A stretch of 43,834 bases of DNA from Candidatus Margulisiibacteriota bacterium (GTDB lineage Bacteria > Margulisbacteria > WOR-1 > JAHJIW01). A model generated the notes under the pieces. That model searched no databases. It saw only the letters and a list, made by a program, of their open reading frames with translations, and was not told the DNA's origin. Below, in pieces: positions 1 through 6,735 of this stretch (positions are counted from its first letter, which is position 1; every line of letters begins with the position of its first letter). The DNA is taken from the NCBI GenBank assembly GCA_018823125.1, contig JAHJIW010000008.1:1-43834 (forward strand), in the 5' to 3' direction. The translations under genes and the position numbers were made by a program.

Positions 1-44
1 GTGAGGGCTAGTCGTGGAATCCCGCACTATTTCCGAAGCCGGTT

Positions 45-74
45 TTTACTTCCATGGATTGAATTTGGTATAAT
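45..74 (+). promoter_or_regulatory. possible promoter reading into the left inverted repeat
   Basis: A perfect TATAAT at 69-74 follows a weak TTTACT at 45-50 with 18 bases between them. A transcript starting near 81 would run through the tmRNA 3'-end copy (98-114) and stop at the terminator at 133-159, giving an RNA of about 80 bases. No gene is seen in bases 1-97. The -35 match is poor, so this is tentative. Confidence 0.3.
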
Positions 75-97
75 GACGGTGATAGTTTGAGGAGGGA

Positions 98-221
98 CCG
101 CCACCTCCACCAATTTTTTGCTTCGAACTTTTAAGGTGCCTATTTTAGGCGCCTTTTTTGTTGGGAATTTTTCCCGGGGCGCGTTTTGAGGCGTTGCGTG
201 CGCCGCGGAATACAGAAGATT
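98..221. repeat. left arm of a perfect 124-bp inverted repeat (tmRNA 3' end copy)
   Basis: Bases 98-221 are the exact reverse complement of 1822-1945; I compared them base by base and found no mismatch. The arm holds the last 17 bases of the tmRNA gene (acceptor strand plus CCA), its terminator and about 60 more bases. Identity stops at 97, which is inside the tmRNA acceptor/T-arm region. That is where site-specific integrases commonly cross over. The arms are inverted, not direct, so the sequence between them could be flipped by recombination while the tmRNA stays intact. Confidence 0.95.
133..159 (+). terminator. copy of the tmRNA terminator in the left repeat arm
   Basis: AAGGTGCC and GGCGCCTT form an 8-bp stem with one G-U pair around a TATTTTA loop, followed by a T run. 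It is the inverted copy of the terminator downstream of ssrA at 1884-1912. Confidence 0.7.
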
Positions 222-291
222 TTTTCGATTGACTCTTTTGAAAAGAAGTTTTCTAAATATGCCTTTTTAGAAAAATTATCTTGGCCTAATT
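205..291 (-). pseudogene. relic of a second serine recombinase C-terminus
   Basis: Inside the exact repeat boundary the minus strand goes on resembling the 3' end of the recombinase at 562-2004, but with many substitutions and small indels. A fragment reading A-K-I-I-F-L-K-R-H-I matches A-E-R-E-I-A-I-K-R-H-I of the intact gene. It is then broken by an in-frame TAG and a one-base shift. Only the last 30 or so codons survive, and nothing upstream of about 291 looks like recombinase. The simplest reading is that an older, related element sat here in the opposite orientation and was mostly deleted. Confidence 0.55.
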
Positions 292-298
292 ATATATT

Positions 299-502
299 TT
301 ATTTCTCCACCAGCGCATCTATCTTAACCCCTAACCCCTCCGCAATCGCCTTTACCATCTCAATCCCTGGGTTCTTAACCGACCCATTTTCAATGCGCAT
401 CAGATGAATAGCGGTAAATTCCCCCCCGCATTTCTGAGCAAACTTTTCGCGGGAGATCCCCGCCTTCATCCGTAATTTCTCAATATTCTTACCTAACTGC
501 AT
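299..502 (-). CDS. XRE-family HTH transcriptional regulator
   Basis: This 67-residue protein starts at the ATG at 502. It is a single Cro/C1-type helix-turn-helix domain: an N-terminal KNIEKLRMKAGISREKFAQ helix pair, a recognition helix near TAIHLMRIENG, and closing helices. The C-terminal half (MVKAIAEGLGVKIDALVEK) is typical of XRE proteins. A longer frame opens upstream, but a TATAAT box at 510-515 (read on the minus strand) places the transcript start almost on the ATG at 502, so I chose the short, leaderless form. It is divergent from the recombinase and shares a short AT-rich, palindromic intergenic region with it, so it probably represses the recombinase and itself. Confidence 0.85.
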   Translation of the reverse strand: MQLGKNIEKLRMKAGISREKFAQKCGGEFTAIHLMRIENGSVKNPGIEMVKAIAEGLGVKIDALVEK

Positions 503-509
503 ATATAAA

Positions 510-560
510 ATTATAGCACCAAAATAAGCATTGACATATATGCATATCTGTATATACAAT
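510..560. promoter_or_regulatory. divergent promoter/operator between XRE regulator and recombinase
   Basis: On the plus strand TTGACA (531-536) and TACAAT (555-560) are 18 bases apart and end one base before the recombinase ATG at 562, which implies a leaderless or nearly leaderless mRNA. On the minus strand TATAAT (510-515) serves the XRE gene. Between the plus-strand boxes lies the perfect palindrome ATATGCATAT (538-547), a likely operator for the XRE protein that would block both promoters. Confidence 0.6.
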
Positions 561-561
561 T

Positions 562-2004
562 ATGATTACCATGATAAAAGTAGCAGTCTATACACGCGTT
601 TCCACCGACAGCCAGGCCGATGTAGAGTTTAATTCCTGCGACGCCCAGCTTATTCGCATTAAATCATTCATTTCCAGTCAGGAAAACATGGAAATGTATA
701 AGGTTTATTCAGACCAGGGCTATTCCGGGGCTAATATTAACCGCCCTGGCTTAACCGAAATGATAGGGGACATCGAGCAGGGTAATATCAACTTGGTTAT
801 CTCCTACAAAATCGACCGCTTAACCCGCTCCCCGAAAGACTTTTACCATCTCATCGAAATATTCGAACAGCACAATGTTAGTTTTATATCCGTTACTGAA
901 CGCTTTGACACTTCAACCCCCGCCGGCCGGCTGTTAAGAAATATTATGCTCACTTTCGCGCAATTCGAACGTGAACTAATCAGCGAAAGAATCCGTGACA
1001 AAATGCGCGAAAGAGCCAAGAAAGGTTTCTGGAACGCCGGCGGCACGCCCCTCGGCTATAAAAGAGAAAACAAAAAGTTAATTATTAATCCTGCAGAAGA
1101 AAAAATCGTAAAAATTATCTTTGAAACCTATATTGCCACCGCCTCCACTGTTCAAGTTTATGAAACACTAAAAGAAAAGAAATATTTCAATAGGCGAGGG
1201 CAGCCTATCTCAAAAGAAGAAATCGCGAAAATCCTAAAACGTATCGTTTACATGGGGAAGGTGCAGCATAAGGGTACTTTATATAAAGGCATCCACGAGC
1301 CGATCATTTCGGAAGAACTTTTCTACAAAGCCCAGGAACTGCATAAATATAAACCTAAAAAACGAAAAGTAAGCAACCAATCCATTTTTTCTGGTCTAGT
1401 ATGCTGCAAAGAATGCGGCTCTGTAATGACCAACTCGTTTTCCAATAAAATCAAAAACGGCCGACGGAAACGCTATTTCTACTATCGCTGTTCGCTAATC
1501 TGTAAACAGGAAACATCTAGTTGCAGCATACGTTATGTCAGCGCGGATCGGCTCGACCAATACATTCTCGAAAATCTCAATAAAATTGCAGGCAATACTC
1601 AATACCTCGAGAGTTTGATCTTCACGCTCAATTTCGGCCAAAAGGGTGGCCTGACGGGAATCGAACCAGGCCACCAAAATTGTAATTTTGAAGTAAACCG
1701 GGTACGGGAAATTATCCGGACAGTGGTAAAAACATCCGGATTAAAAAGCCAGGCCGAAAGAGAAATTGCCATAAAAAGGCATATCAAAAGTATTTCCTAT
1801 TCAAAAGGCACAATCGAAGTCAATCTTCTGTATTCCGCGGCGCACGCAACGCCTCAAAACGCGCCCCGGGAAAAATTCCCAACAAAAAAGGCGCCTAAAA
1901 TAGGCACCTTAAAAGTTCGAAGCAAAAAATTGGTGGAGGTGGCGGGAATCGAACCCAGCGTCCGGAAGTGCAGGAACATAAAAATTTCTACGAGCGTAGT
2001 CTAA
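562..2004 (+). CDS. large serine recombinase (site-specific integrase/resolvase family)
   Basis: The N-terminal resolvase domain (residues about 5-150) carries YTRVSTDSQ with catalytic Ser14, the SYKIDRLTRS arginine motif and the AGRLLRNIMLTFAQFERE helix. A recombinase domain follows, then a zinc ribbon (CCKECG ... YRC ... C) near residues 275-325. A coiled C-terminal part ends in the family-like SKGTIEVNLLYS near residue 428. The last 50 or so residues are odd: they are read from the repeat arm, the tmRNA terminator and the antisense of the tmRNA 3' end (VAGIEPS is the usual signature of an antisense T-arm). The native stop was therefore probably lost. A second antisense T-arm-like stretch (TGIEPGH) lies near residue 367. 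It is the only recombinase in its element and the likely cause of the rearrangement at ssrA. Confidence 0.93.
   Translation: MITMIKVAVYTRVSTDSQADVEFNSCDAQLIRIKSFISSQENMEMYKVYSDQGYSGANINRPGLTEMIGDIEQGNINLVISYKIDRLTRSPKDFYHLIEIFEQHNVSFISVTERFDTSTPAGRLLRNIMLTFAQFERELISERIRDKMRERAKKGFWNAGGTPLGYKRENKKLIINPAEEKIVKIIFETYIATASTVQVYETLKEKKYFNRRGQPISKEEIAKILKRIVYMGKVQHKGTLYKGIHEPIISEELFYKAQELHKYKPKKRKVSNQSIFSGLVCCKECGSVMTNSFSNKIKNGRRKRYFYYRCSLICKQETSSCSIRYVSADRLDQYILENLNKIAGNTQYLESLIFTLNFGQKGGLTGIEPGHQNCNFEVNRVREIIRTVVKTSGLKSQAEREIAIKRHIKSISYSKGTIEVNLLYSAAHATPQNAPREKFPTKKAPKIGTLKVRSKKLVEVAGIEPSVRKCRNIKISTSVV
1644..1679 (-). other. tRNA T-arm-like hairpin inside the recombinase gene
   Basis: On the minus strand GGTGGCCTG and CAGGCCACC form a perfect 9-bp stem (1645-1653 with 1667-1675) around a loop containing GTTCGATTCCC. 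The 13 bases GGTTCGATTCCCG are identical to the T-arm of the tmRNA at about 1942-1954 and lie in the same orientation. This may be an attachment-site mimic or a captured tRNA 3' end. It stays in frame with the recombinase. Confidence 0.6.
1822..1945. repeat. right arm of the perfect 124-bp inverted repeat
   Basis: This is the exact inverted partner of 98-221. It overlaps the 3' end of the recombinase frame, the tmRNA terminator (1884-1912) and the last 15 bases of the tmRNA gene. From 1946 onward the sequence continues as authentic tmRNA, so this arm is the original location and the left arm is the copy. Confidence 0.95.
1884..1912 (-). terminator. ssrA terminator
   Basis: Read on the minus strand, AAGGTGCC-TATTTTA-GGCGCCTT is followed by a run of Ts. 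It begins about 20 bases after the CCA end of tmRNA and is a standard intrinsic terminator. Confidence 0.75.
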
Positions 2005-2350
2005 AATTAAATTTTCGCCGAGGTTTGAACCATAGACTCGGTTGTACCCCAGCTAGACTCCTTTTAAATGTCCCCAATTTGCCAGGAGACCCGACACTTT
2101 GGGTAGCCAACTTAATGACACCTGATTCTAGACCTGTTGGCGGGATCTAGAGAGGCGTTAGCCGCGTTTTTAGGCGGCTAAAGCAGCTGCTGGTGCTGTA
2201 ACGCCAAAGGCGTTCCAGTCCACACGAGCTACTAAATTTTTTAAAGTATCTGCATTTATAACAGATTGCTAAAGATATTTTACGAGGTGATTTAGCATCC
2301 TCGGCTCGCCATTTTTACTCCCATCACACCGTCAAAACCTGTACACCCCC
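1931..2350 (-). ncRNA. ssrA: tmRNA (transfer-messenger RNA)
   Basis: The 5' end GGGGGTGTACAGG and the 3' end ...GGTTCGATTCCCGCCACCTCCACCA pair as a 7-bp acceptor stem with one G-U pair, and CCA is encoded. The 5' part contains the usual GACGG block of the tRNA-like domain. The resume codon is GCT at 2229-2227, preceded by TTAGTA, which resembles the usual TAGTC signal. The tag frame encodes ARVDWNAFGVTAPAAALAA and then TAA; the ALAA end is the classic protease degron. At 420 bases it is on the long side for a one-piece tmRNA. It tags proteins on stalled ribosomes together with SmpB (3094-3555), encoded on the same strand just upstream. Its 3' end has been the target of a recombinase element. 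Confidence 0.95.
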
Positions 2351-2372
2351 GAATTTTCAAAACCCATCGTTA

Positions 2373-2858
2373 CTAAAGAACGTGTTTACCTTTGACTTCG
2401 GCTTTCAGCAGGCTGATAAAACTTTCAACCTGATTTTCTGATAATTGTGACTCTAATAAGTCAGCAAATGTTTGCCAGGATTCGGCTTCTTCCATTAAGT
2501 CTTTGTTGGCTTTAATGGAATCTAATTCTTCGTCAATTTCTTTTTGCAGTTTACGGTTAGCTTCTTCCATCGCCGCTTCGGGATTATTCATGCCGGTTAA
2601 TTTCATTACTCTTTCGAGAATATCAATAAAAGATAACTCTTTCTTTTCGGCTTCAACCGCTAAGGCGGCTAGCATCCCGGCAGTCGCTTTTGCCCTGGAC
2701 GTCAGGGCGGCGGTGTCATATTCGGGCCCTTTTCCAATGTTAGGAATTTTTTGTCCACCGCGCGCGGCTTGTTCGGCCTTTTCTCCTTTGGGCTCCGCTT
2801 TGATTTCTTTAGGTGTTATCTGTGGTACATGGGGCTTATCTCCGGGTACCCTAACCAT
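2373..2858 (-). CDS. hypothetical protein, proline/charge-rich N-terminus and helical C-terminus
   Basis: I do not recognise this 161-residue protein. The first 50 residues are rich in Pro, Lys, Glu and Gly and look disordered. Residues about 52-160 are predicted-helical by eye, with many Ala, Glu, Leu and Lys, and a conserved-looking FIDILERVMKLTGM segment. There is no signal peptide, membrane segment or catalytic motif. The gene ends 23 bases before the tmRNA 5' end and lies 31 bases after the 64-residue gene upstream, so it probably sits in the smpB transcript. A role in trans-translation cannot be inferred from position alone. Confidence 0.75.
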   Translation of the reverse strand: MVRVPGDKPHVPQITPKEIKAEPKGEKAEQAARGGQKIPNIGKGPEYDTAALTSRAKATAGMLAALAVEAEKKELSFIDILERVMKLTGMNNPEAAMEEANRKLQKEIDEELDSIKANKDLMEEAESWQTFADLLESQLSENQVESFISLLKAEVKGKHVL

Positions 2859-2889
2859 AATTTTTCTCCTTGTCCGCCCCTGGCGGGCT

Positions 2890-3084
2890 TTAAATAAGAT
2901 TCATGTCCTTTAATACGTGATGCGCCATGATCCGGGCAATGCCTTCGGTTTTATCAATTTCTTCTTTGGTCAAAGGCCGCTTTTTCATGTCTTCCATTTC
3001 TTCTCTTACCATTTGCTGCGTTTGCTTGTATACATCCGCAACGGTATATGATTTTTCCTGGCCGTTGGAAACTCCCGATAACAT
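2890..3084 (-). CDS. small hypothetical protein
   Basis: This is a 64-residue, mostly helical charged protein (VYKQTQQMVREEMEDMKKRP, then LTKEEIDKTEGIARIMAHHVLK). No family is recognised and no membrane segment is visible. It starts 9 bases after the end of smpB and is followed closely by the 161-residue gene, so the three are probably co-transcribed. Its acidic/basic helical character would suit a small binding partner, but that is a guess. Confidence 0.7.
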   Translation of the reverse strand: MLSGVSNGQEKSYTVADVYKQTQQMVREEMEDMKKRPLTKEEIDKTEGIARIMAHHVLKDMNLI

Positions 3085-3093
3085 ATTTTCCCC

Positions 3094-3555
3094 TTAGTTA
3101 CGTCGATTTTTAACTTCTTTTTGCACTTCGCGCTGGATGTCTTTGGCTTTTATGTAATCGCGCTTTTCGTGCGTGTGTTTAGATTTGGCTAAACCTAAGT
3201 CTATTTTAGCAAAATTGCCCCTAAAGTAAAGTTTTAGGGGGATTAGAGTTAATCCTCTTTGTGAAACTTTGCCGATCATCTTTTTGATCTCGGTAGATTT
3301 GAGTAAAAGCTTTCGGACCCGCAGCGGATCACGGTTATAAATATTGCCCTTTTCGTAAGGGTTGACGTGCATTCCGTATAGCAAGATTTCACCGTTTTTC
3401 TCCCTGGCGAACGAGCCGGTCAAATTCACGCCACCGTTGCGAATCGACTTAACTTCGGTTCCTTTAAGCTCAATCCCAGCGGTATAAACCTCGAGGATAT
3501 TGAAGTCAAAACGCGCTTTTTTATTATCTTTTATTAATTTGTAATATTCTGCCAT
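3094..3555 (-). CDS. smpB: SsrA-binding protein SmpB
   Basis: The length (153 residues) and sequence fit SmpB. The N-terminal oligonucleotide-binding barrel includes the hallmark GIELKGTEVKSIRNG and the NPYEKGN region, and the C-terminal tail is basic (KSKHTHEKRDYIKAKDIQREV). SmpB binds the tRNA-like domain of tmRNA and carries it to stalled ribosomes. It is encoded upstream of ssrA on the same strand, separated by two small unknown genes. The ATG at 3555 gives the normal N-terminus. Confidence 0.97.
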   Translation of the reverse strand: MAEYYKLIKDNKKARFDFNILEVYTAGIELKGTEVKSIRNGGVNLTGSFAREKNGEILLYGMHVNPYEKGNIYNRDPLRVRKLLLKSTEIKKMIGKVSQRGLTLIPLKLYFRGNFAKIDLGLAKSKHTHEKRDYIKAKDIQREVQKEVKNRRN

Positions 3556-3629
3556 GATTTTGTCCTATTGTATTACTAAATAACCGTAAGGTCTACAATC
3601 GAGATTAAATGATAAATGTGCGGAGGAGG

Positions 3630-3902
3630 TTAGGCTAGCGCTTCAATAACGATGGCCTTGATTTGCTCTGCGGTTACTTTTCCGGCATCGACTGAAGCTT
3701 TCCAGATAGGTTCTTCCTTAATGGCCTTTTCAACGGCTTCGGCCATAGTATGTTTAATATCTTCAATTTTTGGGGGAGGGCATATATGCCTCCCGTGTTT
3801 GGTTACTTTCATGGTATTTCCCTGATTTGGCTTATGGCCGGCTTCGGCCTTAGCCAGAAACTTATTAACTTGTTTTAACAGCTCGATTTTATTTACGGCC
3901 AT
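3630..3902 (-). CDS. small hypothetical protein
   Basis: This 90-residue protein has an N-terminal helix (KIELLKQVNKFLAKAEAGHK), a short middle segment with CPPPK, and a C-terminal helical region ending AGKVTAEQIKAIVIEALA. There is no signal peptide. The tail vaguely recalls the C-terminal helices of FlgM-type anti-sigma factors, but I would not assign that. It lies between smpB and the tandem structured repeats, so its 5' leader contains or follows those elements. The coding pattern looks real. Confidence 0.65.
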   Translation of the reverse strand: MAVNKIELLKQVNKFLAKAEAGHKPNQGNTMKVTKHGRHICPPPKIEDIKHTMAEAVEKAIKEEPIWKASVDAGKVTAEQIKAIVIEALA

Positions 3903-3916
3903 TTTTATTTCCTTGA

Positions 3917-4030
3917 AGAAAAAGCGAGCAAACAGGCATGCTCACTTTGTTCTTTCGATAAGATAACGAGGGATTGTTCCCTTCTATATATATATCGTCC
4001 ATTTTGCGGAAAAATTTCACTTTTGGGGGT
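3917..4030 (-). ncRNA. structured repeat unit 1 (putative small RNA or leader element)
   Basis: This is the second-transcribed copy of a tandem pair, about 114 bases. In minus-strand sense it has a conserved CGATATATATATAG block, an inner GGGAACAATCCC hairpin enclosed by a CGATA/TATCG pairing, and a 3' terminator-like hairpin. That hairpin has AAAGTGAGCA pairing with TGCTCGCTTT (one U-G) around a GCCTGTT loop, then a T run. Compared with unit 2, the stem differs at an A-U versus U-A pair, so pairing is kept while sequence changes. The function is unknown. Confidence 0.55.
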
Positions 4031-4055
4031 GGTTAATTGCGGGGGCTTAATCCCA

Positions 4056-4168
4056 AAGAAAAAGTGAGCTAACAGGCAGCTCACTTTTAACTTCGATAAG
4101 ATAACGAGGGTTTTGTTTCCTCTATATATATATCGACCACTTTGGCCAGAAATTTCATTTTTTGGGGT
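4056..4168 (-). ncRNA. structured repeat unit 2 (putative small RNA or leader element)
   Basis: This is the first-transcribed copy, just downstream of dapB. It has the same order of parts as unit 1: a short GGCC/GGTC hairpin, CGATATATATATAG, a GAGG/CCTC hairpin, TATCG, and the AAAAGTGAGCT/AGCTCACTTTT stem with a GCCTGTT loop and T run. The last stem is perfect over 11 bp. It could be a terminator for dapB that was duplicated, or two small RNAs each with its own terminator. Confidence 0.55.
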
Positions 4169-4183
4169 AATTATTTTTAGGGG

Positions 4184-4981
4184 CTACATCAGATTTTCTA
4201 ACCCGTAAACCAGGCCTTTTACTTTGGTAACTTCTCTAATGGCTAATACCACCCCGGGCATAAACGAAGCACGGTTAATTGAATCATGCCTGATTTTCAG
4301 GGTTTGGCCCAGACCACCAAAAATTACTTCCTGCGAAGCTACGTAGCCTTTGAGCCTGACCGAATGAATATTGATTCCGCCTAAACTGCCGCCGCGGACA
4401 CCTTTAACTTTTTCAATTTCTTTAATATCCGGTCTTTTGACTTCGTTGATTTCCGAAAGGATTAATTCGGCAGTTTTGATGGCCGTGCCTGAAGGTGCAT
4501 CCGCTTTTTGGTCATGATGCATTTCGATAATTTCTACTTCCGGCATATAACGCGCCGCTTCTTTAGAAAATTTCATCATTAATACGGCGCCAATTGCAAA
4601 ATTGGGAGCCACGATACAGTTTACGTTATTTTTACTGCAGGCTTTTTTAATTTCTTCCAAATTGTCCATAGAAAGACCGGTGGTGCCCACTACGGCATGT
4701 GCGCCATTTTCCAAAATAGCTTTGACATTTTCCAGGGCGGAGTGGGGATGGGTAAAGTCCACCACTACTTGAGCCTTGGTAGATTTGATCAATTCGGTCA
4801 AACTCTTTTGAATTTTTAGGTCGTTTTTCACTTCTTTAACCAGATCCTTGATCGGAGCGTCAACCAAAGTAACGTCACAAACTCCTGCTAAATCGAGGTC
4901 GTCTGCATTGGATATGGCCTTAACCGTTTCGAGTCCCATTTTACCGGCCGCACCGTTTACGATTACTTTGATTTTTGCCAT
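4184..4981 (-). CDS. dapB: 4-hydroxy-tetrahydrodipicolinate reductase
   Basis: The 265-residue protein has full family length. Residues 8-13 are the NAD(P)H-binding GAAGKMG. VVGTTG lies near residue 98 and NFAIGAVLMM near 125. The substrate motif EIIEMHHDQKADAPSGTA lies near 148-165, with the His and Lys needed for dihydropicolinate reduction. It acts in the lysine/diaminopimelate pathway in the cytoplasm. It is 14 bases downstream of dut and probably in the nadD-M16-dut-dapB operon; no other dap genes are in the window. Confidence 0.96.
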   Translation of the reverse strand: MAKIKVIVNGAAGKMGLETVKAISNADDLDLAGVCDVTLVDAPIKDLVKEVKNDLKIQKSLTELIKSTKAQVVVDFTHPHSALENVKAILENGAHAVVGTTGLSMDNLEEIKKACSKNNVNCIVAPNFAIGAVLMMKFSKEAARYMPEVEIIEMHHDQKADAPSGTAIKTAELILSEINEVKRPDIKEIEKVKGVRGGSLGGINIHSVRLKGYVASQEVIFGGLGQTLKIRHDSINRASFMPGVVLAIREVTKVKGLVYGLENLM

Positions 4982-4995
4982 GACTTTTCTCCTTC

Positions 4996-5442
4996 TTAAT
5001 TGTGTCCGGTATGTCCAAACCCACCGGAAGACCTTTTTGATTCCGGAAGTTCTGATACTTCTTCGAACTTGATTTTTACAATTTCGTTAATGATCATTTG
5101 TGCAATGCGGTCGCCGCGTTTAACCGTAAAATCTTCGTTGCCGTGGTTTACCAGAATAACTCCTACTTCTCCGCGGTAGTCAGCATCAATAGTGCCGGGG
5201 GTATTTAATACTGATATTCCTTTTTTCAGCGCCAAACCGGACCGGGGTCTGACCTGTGCTTCGTATCCTTCCGGAATTGCGATTGAAATTCCGGTAGGGA
5301 TGAGCTTATGCGATTTTTTGGGGATGGTGGTATCTTCATAAACCGCGGCAAACAGATCCATGCCGGCGGCATGTTCGGTCATGTATTGCGGCAGCGGAAT
5401 ATCCTTGCCGTGTTCGTGTCGTTTTACCTGTATTTTTACCAT
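4996..5442 (-). CDS. dut: deoxyuridine 5'-triphosphate nucleotidohydrolase
   Basis: This is a 148-residue trimeric-type dUTPase with all five motifs in order: AGMDLFA, PRSGLALKKG, NTPGTIDADYRGE, GDRIAQMII and the C-terminal glycine-rich RSSGGFGHTG. It hydrolyses dUTP to dUMP, preventing uracil incorporation into DNA. The gene lies between the M16 peptidase and dapB on one transcript. The length is normal for bacteria. Confidence 0.96.
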   Translation of the reverse strand: MVKIQVKRHEHGKDIPLPQYMTEHAAGMDLFAAVYEDTTIPKKSHKLIPTGISIAIPEGYEAQVRPRSGLALKKGISVLNTPGTIDADYRGEVGVILVNHGNEDFTVKRGDRIAQMIINEIVKIKFEEVSELPESKRSSGGFGHTGHN

Positions 5443-5463
5443 GTTTTAACCTGTCCTTCTAAT

Positions 5464-6735
5464 TTAGCAACTTAATTTACTAACCGGGGATTTTTCAATA
5501 TCTCCAATCATGGTTAGAGATAAATTTTTCTCTTTGAGGTATAAATTGGCTACCTCTATTATATCATCATTTGTTACTTTATCAATTTCTCCGAAAATCT
5601 CATCAATGGTTACTACATGGTCGTGAAAAAATTCGGAACGGGCCGACCAGTTCATGCGGGACGAGGTGCTTTCCAGGCCTAAAACCAGGGTGCCTTTGAT
5701 GTATTCTTTGGAACGCGCTAACTCTTTTTTCGATACGCCTTCTTTTTTGAAGGAGGCCATCTCAGCCAAGATAATATTGATGATATCTTTAGCGCTTTCT
5801 TTAGCGCAGCCGGCGTAAGTGTAAAAAACTCCGGTGTCGGTATAAGGGGAAAGAGTAGAAAAGACAGAATAGGCCAGTCCTCTTTTTTCTCTTACTTCCT
5901 GAAAGAGCCGTGAGCTCATGTTGCCGCCCAAAACGTTATCCAAAATTACCATCGGGTAGCGGTTCGAATCATTCATGGAAGGACCACGGCTGCCCAGACA
6001 AAGGTGCGCTTGTTCGGTCGTTTTTTTAATGATTTCAATTTTAGCGGGGGCGGCGGCCCTCTGCTGGGTGCGCTTTTTGATTTTTCCGGAAAGCTTATTA
6101 AATAAAGGGGTTAGTTCGCTTACGATTTTTTTGTGTGCAACGTCACCGGCAATCGAAATGATGATGTTGTCGGGAGTATAAAGCCGATCACGATAGTTTA
6201 AGATGCTTTTTCTGGAAAAATTTTTAATAGTTTCTTCGTGCCCCAGAATCGGGTTGCCTACCGGATGGCCGTGCAGCACTGCACTGGTAAATACGTCATG
6301 AATGTTTTCATCCGGCGTATCCTCGTACATTTTCACCTCTTCTAAAACCACCCCTTTTTCCAGCTCGATATCCCCGGGGGCAAAATTTGAATTGAGGAAA
6401 ATATCAGTTAATACATCAACTGCGATATCGTGATGAGTATCTAAAATTACTACGTAGTAACAGGTGTATTCCTTGCCGGTAAAGGCATTAATTTTTCCGG
6501 CTACTTCATCTAAAGTAGTGGCAATTTCAAACGGATTTCTTTTTTTGGTTCCTTTAAAGGCCATGTGTTCGATAAAGTGGGAAATGCCGGCTTCTTCTTT
6601 AGTTTCGGTGGCGGCCCCGGCACCTACTAATATTCCAATGGTAATCGCGCGCAGGTTGGTAATGGTTTCGGTTATAATTTTTAAGCCGTTATCTAATATG
6701 GTTTTTTTGGCCTGCGGATAGTTGATGGGCATCAT
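5464..6735 (-). CDS. M16 family zinc peptidase (processing-peptidase-like)
   Basis: The inverted zinc motif HFIEH is at residues 53-57, and the downstream acidic cluster EKGVVLEEVKMYED supplies the third ligand region. The C-terminal half has the usual non-catalytic repeat (REKRGLAYSVFS, GCAKE). At 423 residues it matches the bacterial PqqL/YmxG-like branch related to mitochondrial processing peptidase. No signal peptide is visible, so it is probably cytoplasmic. The start codon overlaps the nadD stop (TAATG), which implies translational coupling; a second ATG follows at once and either could be used. Confidence 0.93.
   Translation of the reverse strand: MMPINYPQAKKTILDNGLKIITETITNLRAITIGILVGAGAATETKEEAGISHFIEHMAFKGTKKRNPFEIATTLDEVAGKINAFTGKEYTCYYVVILDTHHDIAVDVLTDIFLNSNFAPGDIELEKGVVLEEVKMYEDTPDENIHDVFTSAVLHGHPVGNPILGHEETIKNFSRKSILNYRDRLYTPDNIIISIAGDVAHKKIVSELTPLFNKLSGKIKKRTQQRAAAPAKIEIIKKTTEQAHLCLGSRGPSMNDSNRYPMVILDNVLGGNMSSRLFQEVREKRGLAYSVFSTLSPYTDTGVFYTYAGCAKESAKDIINIILAEMASFKKEGVSKKELARSKEYIKGTLVLGLESTSSRMNWSARSEFFHDHVVTIDEIFGEIDKVTNDDIIEVANLYLKEKNLSLTMIGDIEKSPVSKLSC

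Noticed and set aside
1968..2150. Open frame on the plus strand
   Set aside because: It runs antisense through the body of the tmRNA gene.
3630..3902. FlgM-type anti-sigma factor
   Set aside because: Only a vague resemblance in the C-terminal helices, with no flagellar genes nearby.
3903..4183. CRISPR-like array
   Set aside because: There are only two long imperfect units with internal structure and no spacers; no array is seen anywhere in the window.
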